Shown: in pieces, positions 15,572 through 21,999 of the stretch | Position numbering within the stretch: position 1 is the first letter of the stretch | Layout: each line of letters opens with the position of its first letter | Source: Syntrophomonas sp. UBA1368 | GTDB taxonomy: Bacteria; Bacillota; Syntrophomonadia; Syntrophomonadales; Syntrophomonadaceae | Direction of reading: 5' to 3' | DNA: 21,999 bases | Assembly (NCBI GenBank): GCA_002305965.1 | Contig: DBRM01000063.1 | Coordinates: forward strand, 13,346-35,344 | The notes under the pieces: generated by a model | What the model was told of the DNA's origin: nothing | Seen by the model: the letters and a program-made list of their open reading frames with translations, nothing else | Database searches by the model: none | Program-made: the position numbers and the translations under genes

Positions 15572-16555
15572 ATGTCCCGCGAAGTGATCATCGGTGTTGA
15601 TCTGGGGGCAAGCAAAATATTGAGCGGGATCGGGACCTCCGACGGACAAATCTTGCAGAAGACCAAACAACTGACCCCTCACGGCAATGCCTCCTCAGTA
15701 ATAGATTTGATTGCAGATAATATTCTGGAGTGGATAAAGATTGCTGAGGCACAGCATGACTCGGTAAAAGGTATTGCTGTAGCTGTTCCCGGGCCGGTCA
15801 CTTATCCCGGGGCGGTCATCGAAGACTCCCCTAATTTAGGGTGGCAGCGGGTGGAATTCAAAGAAGAACTGAGCCGTCGCCTGGGAAGGCCGGTAGTTGT
15901 TGATAAAGATACCAATCTGGCTGCTTTAGGTGAATATCATTTCGGTCAGGACCGGAAATACACCCATCTTCTTTACCTTACCGTCAGCACAGGGGTCGGC
16001 GGCGGGATCATTATAAATGACCGGCTTTATCATGGCTGGAGGGGTGGGGGAGGAGAATTCGGCCATATGGTTATTGATGCATCAGGAGCTGAGTGCAGCT
16101 GCGGACGACGGGGTTGCCTGGAGGCAGTTGCTTCCGGGACAGCTGTAACCAAACAAATAGAAGCATTGATCAAAGCAGGTAGAGGGCAAAATATAACAGC
16201 CTGTGGCTGCGGGTCGGCGGTGGGGGCACCTGAACTGGGCAAAGCGGCGCGGAAAGGTGACCCGGAAGCTTTGAAGCTCATAAAAGAACTGGGTCAAAAT
16301 CTGGGTATTGGGATAGCCAACCTGGTTCATTTGTTCAATCCGCAGATCGTAGTCATAGGCGGCGGCGTGATGATAGGCCTGGGAGATCTATTACTGGAGC
16401 CTATCAAGGAATATGTTGGGGAAAAAGCTTTTCCGCTGCACCGGCGGGATTTGATCATTGAAACCACCACGTTAGGCAATGATATCGGCTTATATGGCTG
16501 TATTGCAGCCATTGCCCATGGATATAAAGAAATCTGTGATCTGGGGGATGTATGA
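15572..16555 (+). CDS. ROK-family sugar kinase, probable glucokinase
   Basis: A 327-residue ROK (repressor, ORF, kinase) protein without the N-terminal helix-turn-helix of the repressor branch, so a kinase. DLGASK at 10-15 is the phosphate-binding loop. Catalytic Asp113 is in DTNLAALGE (more often DANAAALGE). The ROK zinc site is His165 with Cys175, Cys177 and Cys182 (CSCGRRGCLEA). STGVGGGI at 139-146 is the second phosphate loop. The ribosome binding site before ATG 15572 is weak (AGGTG at 15561-15565). An extra Cys pair lies in a loop at 211-213. The stop overlaps the isomerase start by 4 bases. Family members phosphorylate glucose, and some mannose or fructose, with ATP; the bifunctional isomerase next door fits either glucose or mannose. 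Confidence 0.92.
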   Translation: MSREVIIGVDLGASKILSGIGTSDGQILQKTKQLTPHGNASSVIDLIADNILEWIKIAEAQHDSVKGIAVAVPGPVTYPGAVIEDSPNLGWQRVEFKEELSRRLGRPVVVDKDTNLAALGEYHFGQDRKYTHLLYLTVSTGVGGGIIINDRLYHGWRGGGGEFGHMVIDASGAECSCGRRGCLEAVASGTAVTKQIEALIKAGRGQNITACGCGSAVGAPELGKAARKGDPEALKLIKELGQNLGIGIANLVHLFNPQIVVIGGGVMIGLGDLLLEPIKEYVGEKAFPLHRRDLIIETTTLGNDIGLYGCIAAIAHGYKEICDLGDV

Positions 16556-17586
16556 ACATGATCAATAATGAACAAATAATGGCTGATTATCTTTATGGCC
16601 TGCCGCAGCAATTTAAGGATTGTCTGCAGATGGAATTTGATTTTAACGGTAAATATCAGCGCAGCTACGATCATATTTTAATTTGCGGAATGGGCGGTTC
16701 TGCCATCGGCGGCGATATATTAAGGACCTGGGGACAAATTGAAGCAGCCAAACCGCTGATCGTCAACCGGGATTATCAGATCCCGCATTTTGTGAATGAA
16801 AATTCTCTGGTGATTGCGGTAAGTTATTCAGGCAATACGGAAGAAACTTTACAGGCTTATCATTCAGCCAGGGACAGGGGAGCTTCTCTGATCTGTGTGA
16901 CCAGCGGAGGAAGATTAGCCGATTTAGCCAGAAAAAACGGCGACAGTTTAACCATCATCCCGGGTCATTTAGTGCCCCGCGCTGCCTCCGGATATTTATT
17001 GGCCCCGGTAGCTTTGATATTGGAACAATTAGCAATATTGCCGGGAGCCCGGGAGGCCATTATGGAAACGGCTCAACTGCTGGAAGGTATGCGCGAAAAT
17101 TTAGGGCCGCAGGCAGATGAAGATAAAAATCGAGCCAGGCAAATTGCCTCCTTGTTGCAAGACAGCCTGCCTGTCATCTGGGGAGTCACGGGTACTACTG
17201 AAGCAGCAGCTATGCGCTGGAAGGGCCAAATCAATGAGAATGCCAAGTCACCAGCGTTTTATAGCCTCTTTCCGGAATTGAACCATAATGAAATCGTAGG
17301 GTTTAAGCTGCCGGCAGATATACTGTCCAGAATGGTGATCATCATCCTTAAGGATACATTGGATAATGAAAGGATACACAAGCGGATAATGATTACCAAA
17401 GACATCGTATTGCCGGAGGTAAAAGCGGTTATCGAAGTAGAAAGTACCGGGAAAAGTTTTTTGGCCCGGCTGTATTCTCTGATTTATACCGGCGATTACG
17501 TAAGTTATTATCTGGCTTTAGCTTATGGAATCGATCCTACCCCGGTAGAGGTGATCGATTTCCTAAAAACGCAATTGGGTAATTAA
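16552..17586 (+). CDS. Bifunctional phosphoglucose/phosphomannose isomerase
   Basis: A 344-residue SIS-domain enzyme that interconverts glucose 6-phosphate or mannose 6-phosphate with fructose 6-phosphate. The first SIS domain shows GMGGSAIGG at 46-54 and the phosphate-binding SYSGNTEET at 91-99. The catalytic pattern of the archaeal-type PGI/PMI family is present with the family spacing: Glu229 (INENAKS), His245 (NHNEIVGF) and Lys339 near the C-terminus. It is unrelated to the classic PGI of E. coli except in fold. ATG 16552 overlaps the ROK kinase stop by 4 bases; ATG 16558, two codons later, is better spaced from GGGGGA (16543-16548) and may be the true start. A terminator follows. Together with the kinase it makes a two-step route from free hexose to fructose 6-phosphate. 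Confidence 0.94.
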   Translation: MNMINNEQIMADYLYGLPQQFKDCLQMEFDFNGKYQRSYDHILICGMGGSAIGGDILRTWGQIEAAKPLIVNRDYQIPHFVNENSLVIAVSYSGNTEETLQAYHSARDRGASLICVTSGGRLADLARKNGDSLTIIPGHLVPRAASGYLLAPVALILEQLAILPGAREAIMETAQLLEGMRENLGPQADEDKNRARQIASLLQDSLPVIWGVTGTTEAAAMRWKGQINENAKSPAFYSLFPELNHNEIVGFKLPADILSRMVIIILKDTLDNERIHKRIMITKDIVLPEVKAVIEVESTGKSFLARLYSLIYTGDYVSYYLALAYGIDPTPVEVIDFLKTQLGN

Positions 17587-17668
17587 ATGGAAAGATGCTG
17601 ACAAGCCGCACAAAATAATAAAGATTCAGGCACAAACAAGCCCCGCTGGTTGAGGCGAAAATAATTGG

Positions 17669-17695
17669 GCAGAGCGTTGAGCGCTCTGCTTTTTT
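17669..17695 (+). terminator. Intrinsic terminator after PGI/PMI
   Basis: GCAGAGCG (17669-17676) pairs with CGCTCTGC (17682-17689) around a 5-base loop, followed by six T (17690-17695). The stretch 17587-17668 before it shows no gene or other element I can support. Confidence 0.9.
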
Positions 17696-17702
17696 CATCT
17701 GT

Positions 17703-17732
17703 TCATATTACCCGGGTCATCGGGCATATTAA
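17703..17732 (+). promoter_or_regulatory. Possible sigma-E-like promoter before the PHP gene
   Basis: TCATATT (17703-17709) matches the sigma-E -35 consensus KMATATT at every position. After 15 bases, CATATTAA (17725-17732) matches five of eight positions of CATACAHT. It follows a terminator and is 35 bases before the PHP start. The same bases are a direct repeat of CATATTA (17704-17710 and 17725-17731), 21 bases apart, enclosing CCCG/CGGG arms, so an operator is an alternative reading. No sigma-A promoter with good hexamers is seen. Confidence 0.3.
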
Positions 17733-17766
17733 AACTACAAATATTTGATACGAGGAGAATGGGCAG

Positions 17767-18552
17767 ATGGATTTTTTCGGCGACTATCATACTCATTCCA
17801 GGCATAGTGACGGCCGTCAGAGCGACCTTCAGATCATAGAAGCAGCCCGATCCCGGGGACTCAAAGAAGTTGCCATAACCGACCATGGACCGCTGGTACT
17901 TGGCATAGGGATCAAAGATGCCGGAACACTCAAAAACATGCGCTTGCGCATTGATGCTTTCAGCAGTTTTTTTCCTGACATCGATATACTTTTGGGAGTA
18001 GAAGCGAATATCAGGGATCTGGACGGTCATCTTGATATCAACGTAACGGATATGGAACCGCTGGATATTATTATTGCCGGGCTGCATCCCTATACACTGC
18101 CAACTTCGTTGTCACACGGGATCCATCTTAATGGACAAAACTTTTTCCGCCATTTAAGCCGCCGGCAAAGACAGAAGGCAGTAGCAGCAAACACACAGGC
18201 AACCGTAGCGGCCCTTGACAATAACCCCCAGCTTGATATTTTATCCCATCCCGGGTTATTTTTTCATGTTGATATTGCTGAAGTTGCCAAAGCCTGCGCA
18301 AGAAACCAGGTGCTTTTCGAAATTAATTGCGGCCATGGATATCCGCCTATTTCTGATATAATGATAGCGAAGGAACAAGGAGTCACTTTTATAATCAACA
18401 GTGACGCCCATTTTCAGGAAACAGTTGGGCAACTGGACTATGGCAGGACCGTGATCGAACAATTGGGAATACCAGGGGAGCGTATTGTCAATTTGCAGGA
18501 ACAAGGGGGGTATAAAAGATGGTCGAAAAAAGTGAAGGGCTGCATACACTAA
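17767..18552 (+). CDS. PHP-domain metal-dependent hydrolase
   Basis: This 261-residue PHP (polymerase and histidinol phosphatase) protein carries a full set of metal ligands by pattern: His8 and His10 (YHTHSRHSDG), Asp15, His40 (ITDHG), Glu79 (GVEAN), His107 (GLHPY), His161 (LSHPG), Asp213 and His215 (NSDAHF). A trinuclear metal site and phosphoesterase activity are therefore expected. Candidates in the family include histidinol phosphatase, 3',5'-nucleoside bisphosphate phosphatase and YcdX-like enzymes; nothing in the sequence decides between them. GAGGAG at 17752-17757 serves ATG 17767. Its 3' end overlaps rapZ by 34 bases, so the two are co-expressed. It occupies the position that yvcI, a NUDIX hydrolase gene, holds in the B. 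subtilis cluster. Confidence 0.92.
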   Translation: MDFFGDYHTHSRHSDGRQSDLQIIEAARSRGLKEVAITDHGPLVLGIGIKDAGTLKNMRLRIDAFSSFFPDIDILLGVEANIRDLDGHLDINVTDMEPLDIIIAGLHPYTLPTSLSHGIHLNGQNFFRHLSRRQRQKAVAANTQATVAALDNNPQLDILSHPGLFFHVDIAEVAKACARNQVLFEINCGHGYPPISDIMIAKEQGVTFIINSDAHFQETVGQLDYGRTVIEQLGIPGERIVNLQEQGGYKRWSKKVKGCIH

Positions 18553-19433
18553 TTATAACCGGCTTATCAGGAGCTGGCAAAACACAGGTCATTAACTGCC
18601 TGGAAGACATGGGCTATTACTGTGTTGATAATTTACCCCCGGCATTACTGACTAAGTTTGTTGAACTTAGCTGGCAGTCAGAAGGGAAGATCGACAAAGT
18701 AGCGCTGGTCATCGATGTAAGAGGGGGAGAATTCTTTCTTGACCTGTCACGTGCATTACAAGATATGCAGGATAATTCGATCCCCTATGAAATATTGTTT
18801 TTGGAAGCAGCCGATGATGTCCTGATCCGCCGCTTTAAAGAATCAAGACGGCGTCATCCTTTGGCCAGCAACAGCAGCCTGCTGGAATCGATACGGCAGG
18901 AGCGGGTCATGCTGGAGGAACTGCGCGGCCAGGCCAATTTGGTTATTGACACATCCAATTTATCTCCCCTGGAATTAAAGAACAAACTGCAGAGTATTTA
19001 CTTTGAGCGCAATACAGGAGGATTCTTTATCAATATCATCTCCTTTGGCTACAAGTTAGGGATCCCTATTGATTCAGATATCGTTATGGATGTGCGCTTT
19101 TTGGCAAACCCTTTTTATGACCCTGTCATGCGGCATCTGACGGGAGAAGATAAGGAAGTGATCGATTTTGTGCTTTCCTCCCCGGTCACCAAATCATTTA
19201 TTCGTCGTTTGATAAATCTGCTCAAATTCCTGATCCCCTACTATATCGGCGAAGGAAAAACCAATCTTGTTATAGCCATAGGCTGTACCGGAGGACAGCA
19301 CCGCTCTGTAGTGCTGGCTGATAATATTGGCAGAAAACTCAGAAGTCTGGGATATAAAATTATTATCCGGCATAGAGATATTGCAAAATACCAAATTGAT
19401 AAAGATATTTCCGAAGATATGAAGGAGGAGTAG
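18519..19433 (+). CDS. rapZ: RNase adapter/nucleotide-binding protein RapZ (YvcJ)
   Basis: RapZ is a P-loop protein. In E. coli it senses glucosamine 6-phosphate and directs decay of the small RNA GlmZ; in Firmicutes the homologue YvcJ hydrolyses nucleotides and its targets are less clear. Walker A is GLSGAGKT at 15-22, the CVDNLPP block is at about 35-41, and the VALVIDVRGGEFF strand near 66-78 follows. The C-terminal domain, which binds RNA or the metabolite in E. coli, ends in IGCTGGQHRSV with Gly255-Ser263. The 304 residues are slightly longer than the usual 285-295. The start codon lies inside the PHP gene, 34 bases before its stop, with AAGGGGGG at 18503-18510. yvcK starts one base after the stop. 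Confidence 0.97.
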   Translation: MVEKSEGLHTLIITGLSGAGKTQVINCLEDMGYYCVDNLPPALLTKFVELSWQSEGKIDKVALVIDVRGGEFFLDLSRALQDMQDNSIPYEILFLEAADDVLIRRFKESRRRHPLASNSSLLESIRQERVMLEELRGQANLVIDTSNLSPLELKNKLQSIYFERNTGGFFINIISFGYKLGIPIDSDIVMDVRFLANPFYDPVMRHLTGEDKEVIDFVLSSPVTKSFIRRLINLLKFLIPYYIGEGKTNLVIAIGCTGGQHRSVVLADNIGRKLRSLGYKIIIRHRDIAKYQIDKDISEDMKEE

Positions 19434-19434
19434 A

Positions 19435-20406
19435 ATGCTGTCTAAAGGAAGCCTTACAGATGACGAACCGAAAATCGTTGTAATAGGCGGGGGGACGGGT
19501 CTGTCAGTTTTGCTCAAAGGTTTAAAAAAAATTACATCCAAGCTTACTGCAATTGTCACGGTTTCTGATGACGGAGGAAGTTCAGGAAGACTGCGAGCTG
19601 AATTGGGAGTTTTGCCCCCGGGAGATATTCGCAGTTGTCTGGTGGCTCTGGCAGAAACCGAAACACTAATGGATAAAATATTTCAGCATCGTTTTGGACA
19701 GGGAGACAGTATAAAGGGGCATAACCTGGGGAATCTTTTATTGGTAGCCATGACGGAAATTACAGGGGATTTCGTTTCTGCAATCAAAGAGGTAAGCAAA
19801 GTCTTGAAGGTTAGAGGACAAGTGGTACCTGTGACCCTGGAACCTATCAGATTGGCAGCAGTAATGGCTGATGGCACCATAGTAGAAGGAGAAACCTCAA
19901 TCAGAGAATACCCTTGTAGTATTGAAAAACTGAAATTAATTCCGGAAGACTGCCATTCGATGCCGGCTGCACTGGAAGCGATTGCCGATGCTGATGCTGT
20001 TATTATGGGGCCTGGAAGCCTCTATAGCAGTATCATCCCCAATCTGCTGGTCAATGGAGTAGCAGGTTCAATTTCACAATCAAAAGCTAAAAAGATATTC
20101 ATCTGCAATATTATGACTGAACTCGGAGAAACAGATGGCTTTACAGCAGCAGACCATTTACGTTGTTTGCTGGATTATGTGGACCGGGATATTATTGAAT
20201 ATGTAATTGTCAATACCGGTCATATCGATACAGACAGGTTAAATCGATACCAGAAAGAACAAGCGGTGCCGGTCAAACCCGAGTCAGAAAAAATTCAGTC
20301 AATGGGTTATACTGTAATTGAAAGGGATCTGATCTCTGATGATGAGGTTGCCTGGCATGATTGTGATAAAATTGCCCAGGTGGTTATGGATATTATCTAT
20401 GCTTGA
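19435..20406 (+). CDS. yvcK: Gluconeogenesis factor YvcK (CofD-like family)
   Basis: YvcK binds UDP-sugars and is needed in B. subtilis for growth and normal cell shape on gluconeogenic carbon sources, acting on peptidoglycan precursor supply. The 323 residues show the nucleotide-binding GGGTG at 18-22, the VSDDGGSSGRLR block at about 43-54 and LPPGDIRSCLVAL at 60-72, all typical of the family and distinct from the true CofD transferase of coenzyme F420 synthesis. ATG 19435 begins one base after the rapZ stop; its ribosome binding site, AAGGAGGAG at 19422-19430, lies inside the last rapZ codons. The order rapZ-yvcK-whiA is conserved in Gram-positive bacteria. Confidence 0.97.
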   Translation: MLSKGSLTDDEPKIVVIGGGTGLSVLLKGLKKITSKLTAIVTVSDDGGSSGRLRAELGVLPPGDIRSCLVALAETETLMDKIFQHRFGQGDSIKGHNLGNLLLVAMTEITGDFVSAIKEVSKVLKVRGQVVPVTLEPIRLAAVMADGTIVEGETSIREYPCSIEKLKLIPEDCHSMPAALEAIADADAVIMGPGSLYSSIIPNLLVNGVAGSISQSKAKKIFICNIMTELGETDGFTAADHLRCLLDYVDRDIIEYVIVNTGHIDTDRLNRYQKEQAVPVKPESEKIQSMGYTVIERDLISDDEVAWHDCDKIAQVVMDIIYA

Positions 20407-20427
20407 GTAATTTTCCCCCGCTGGGAA

Positions 20428-20432
20428 GGGAG
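20428..20432 (+). promoter_or_regulatory. Ribosome binding site supporting the whiA TTG start
   Basis: GGGAG is 8 bases before TTG 20441. A short hairpin, TTCCC (20413-20417) with GGGAA (20423-20427), abuts it, and the CCCCC run could alternatively pair with the site itself; both are weak. Confidence 0.6.
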
Positions 20433-20440
20433 AGAAGTTT

Positions 20441-21400
20441 TTGAGTTTTGCCAATGATGTTAGAAATGAATTGACCCGCATTATGCCGGAAAGAAAATGC
20501 TGCAGGAAGGCAGAACTGTCAGCCCTGCTCCTGACCAGTGCTCAAATTCATTGTCAGGAAGGCGGTCAGTACGACCTGGAGGTAGTGGTTGAGAAAGCTG
20601 CAACTGCCAGAAAAATATTTAAAATGCTGAAAGAACAAAACCTGCAGCCGGCAGTGAGGATGGAAAAACGCAAAAGATTCAATAAAACCAGAGTATATAT
20701 CGTCACTGCCCCTCTTAAAGAGAAACAGGAGTTTGCAACCCTGGAGGGTTTAAATATCATTGACCGTAATATAAAGATCAAACCAGCAGTCAATCAGGAA
20801 TTGATCGCGACAAGCTGCTGCAAGAAAGCATTCTTGCGGGGGGTATTTTTAAACCGCGGTTTCATAAACCGGCCGGAAGGCGAATATCATTTGGAGTTAG
20901 TGATTAATGATGCCAGGTTGGCAGCCGATCTGCAAAAGATTCTGCTGCGCTTTAAGATTCCGGCCAGGCTTGGTGAAAGGAAAAACAACCAATTTCTTTA
21001 TGTAAAAGAAAGTGAAAAAATAGCCGACTTTTTAAGAGTGGTAGGAGCGAGCAATGCTTTGCTGGAGTTTGAAAATGTGCGGATCATCAAATCGATGCGC
21101 AATGATGTAAACCGGCAGGTGAATTGCGAAACTGCCAACCTGGCAAAAACTATTGACGCGGCAGTCCGGCAGACCAACCTGATAAAATTATTACTGGAAC
21201 AGGAAGGCTGGGAAGGCATACCTTCACAATATGTACAATTGGTACAACTCAGGATCGATTTTCCTGACAGCAGTTTAGCTGAACTGGGTAAACTGATGGA
21301 GCCGCCTCTAAGTAAATCAGGAGCAGCATACCGTATGCGCAAACTCGAAGCGTATGCGGAGGCCAAACTTCAAACCCGGCTCAAGGCAGGATTTAAATAA
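20441..21400 (+). CDS. whiA: DNA-binding regulator WhiA
   Basis: WhiA links a degenerate LAGLIDADG homing-endonuclease fold to a C-terminal helix-turn-helix. In Streptomyces it activates sporulation septation genes; in B. subtilis it affects division and chromosome segregation. The 319 residues begin MSFANDVRNEL, the family's typical start, which supports the TTG codon at 20441. The LAGLIDADG-like core includes LRGVFLNRGFINRPEGEYHLEL near residues 129-150. The HTH region spans about 235-315 and contains LAELGKLMEPPLSKSGAAYRMRKL. It follows yvcK by 34 bases and precedes rpoN by 47. Confidence 0.97.
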   Translation: MSFANDVRNELTRIMPERKCCRKAELSALLLTSAQIHCQEGGQYDLEVVVEKAATARKIFKMLKEQNLQPAVRMEKRKRFNKTRVYIVTAPLKEKQEFATLEGLNIIDRNIKIKPAVNQELIATSCCKKAFLRGVFLNRGFINRPEGEYHLELVINDARLAADLQKILLRFKIPARLGERKNNQFLYVKESEKIADFLRVVGASNALLEFENVRIIKSMRNDVNRQVNCETANLAKTIDAAVRQTNLIKLLLEQEGWEGIPSQYVQLVQLRIDFPDSSLAELGKLMEPPLSKSGAAYRMRKLEAYAEAKLQTRLKAGFK

Positions 21401-21410
21401 AAGATGGAGA

Positions 21411-21428
21411 ATTGTTATCGTGAACAAT
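21411..21428 (+). repeat. Short inverted repeat between whiA and rpoN
   Basis: ATTGTT (21411-21416) and AACAAT (21423-21428) form a perfect 6-base inverted repeat with a 6-base centre. It sits 7 bases before the rpoN ribosome binding site. No T-run follows. It may be chance in AT-rich sequence, a weak leader hairpin or an operator half-site pair. Confidence 0.35.
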
Positions 21429-21447
21429 ATGTTATAGGAGACTAGCA

Positions 21448-21999
21448 ATGCGGCTGACACCGGATATTTTTTTGCAACAACAACAAAAACTGTTGATGAC
21501 ACCTGAACTGCGCCAGGCGATTGCTATTTTGCAGATGTCTTCCTTGGAGCTGAATGATTATGTCCAGCAGGAATTGGAATCGAATCCGTTACTGGAAGAG
21601 AATACTGAGGAACCTGAACCTTTTGACAACAGCGAAAGCAGCGAGGATAATCTGAACAGTGAACTGTATAAACAATGGCTGGAATACTATGATGAGCGCG
21701 GTTCAGTTTATGCAGAAAGAGAGAATGAAGAGCAAAAGTCATATGAGAATATTATGAGCCGGAGACCGGGGCTTTACGAGTATCTGGAAACGGAAATACA
21801 TCTGGCCCTGGCGGATCAGCAATCAATTGCCATCGGTGAATACCTGATCGGTAATATAGACAATAATGGATATCTTTCTGTTTCCCTGGAGGAAGTCAGC
21901 CGTTATTGTAATGTCAGTGTGGAAGAAGTAGAAAAGGTTCTGAATATCGTACAGTGTGTAGCCCCGGCCGGTATAGGAGCACGGGATTTGGCGGAATCA
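21448..21999 (+). CDS. rpoN: RNA polymerase sigma-54 factor RpoN (partial, 3' end outside window)
   Basis: The frame is open from ATG 21448 to the window edge, giving 184 residues of an expected 430-480. Region I is recognisable at about 1-50 (QQQKLLMTPELRQAIAILQM, then ELESNPLLEE), the glutamine- and leucine-rich segment that contacts enhancer-binding proteins. An acidic region II follows at about 50-100, then the start of the core-binding region III (YLETEIHLALADQ, IGNIDNNGYLS, APAGIGARDLAE). The C-terminal HTH and RpoN box lie beyond the edge. AGGAG at 21436-21440 is 7 bases before the ATG. Sigma-54 requires ATP-driven activators and in Clostridia often controls amino acid, sugar and electron-transfer operons. 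It is probably cotranscribed with rapZ-yvcK-whiA. Confidence 0.95.
   Translation, partial: MRLTPDIFLQQQQKLLMTPELRQAIAILQMSSLELNDYVQQELESNPLLEENTEEPEPFDNSESSEDNLNSELYKQWLEYYDERGSVYAERENEEQKSYENIMSRRPGLYEYLETEIHLALADQQSIAIGEYLIGNIDNNGYLSVSLEEVSRYCNVSVEEVEKVLNIVQCVAPAGIGARDLAES

Noticed and set aside
17587..17668. A possible small RNA or tRNA-like element between PGI/PMI and its terminator
   Set aside because: No cloverleaf or conserved RNA motif can be drawn; it looks like ordinary 3' untranslated sequence.
21412..21438. TTGTTA and TATAGG as a promoter for rpoN
   Set aside because: The -10-like box overlaps the ribosome binding site, so a transcript from it would lack a leader; rpoN is more likely read from upstream.

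Overview
The window reads as chromosomal core sequence from a low-to-moderate GC Firmicute of the class Clostridia in the broad sense; a Syntrophomonas- or Peptococcaceae-like genus is a guess. The basis is the gene set and order (split transketolase, ftsEX next to an M23 peptidase, uvrB-uvrA-uvrC, rapZ-yvcK-whiA-rpoN), strong AGGAGG-type ribosome binding sites, several TTG starts, and compact intrinsic terminators. All genes lie on the + strand, spacing is tight, and no stretch longer than about 180 bases lacks a gene. I see no mobile element, CRISPR array, rRNA or tRNA.

Layout. (1) 1-1962: the last codons of an unidentified gene, then the two halves of a split transketolase, closed by a terminator. 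(2) 2031-4828: a cell-division and cell-wall unit, ftsE-ftsX (4-base overlap) and a secreted coiled-coil/M23 peptidoglycan hydrolase, closed by a terminator. (3) 4953-6164: a membrane-anchored S41 processing protease (CtpA type) as a single-gene unit with a very stable terminator. (4) 6239-7312: a duplicated P-loop protein of unknown function with a degenerate first P-loop. (5) 7336-14229: a vegetative-type promoter followed by uvrB, uvrA and uvrC, the complete UvrABC excinuclease, with a strong hairpin just before uvrC. (6) 14245-17695: an extended -10 promoter, a small YvlD-type membrane protein, a Cof-type HAD phosphatase, a ROK hexokinase and a bifunctional phosphoglucose/phosphomannose isomerase (the last two overlap by 4 bases), closed by a terminator. 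(7) 17703-end: a PHP-domain hydrolase, rapZ, yvcK, whiA and the 5' part of rpoN (sigma-54), apparently one operon, cut by the window edge.

The genes fall into coherent modules. FtsEX is an ATP-driven complex that elsewhere activates a coiled-coil cell-wall hydrolase, and the adjacent secreted M23 protein is the obvious partner. The three uvr genes form one repair machine. The ROK kinase and sugar-phosphate isomerase would carry glucose or mannose to fructose 6-phosphate. RapZ, YvcK and WhiA are a conserved set linking envelope precursor supply, carbon metabolism and growth.

I did not find a convincing undescribed system. The best leads are the duplicated ATPase of unknown function with a possible sporulation-type promoter, the uvrA-uvrC hairpin, the juxtaposition of rapZ and rpoN, and a sigma-E-like promoter motif before the PHP-rapZ operon. 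All are modest.
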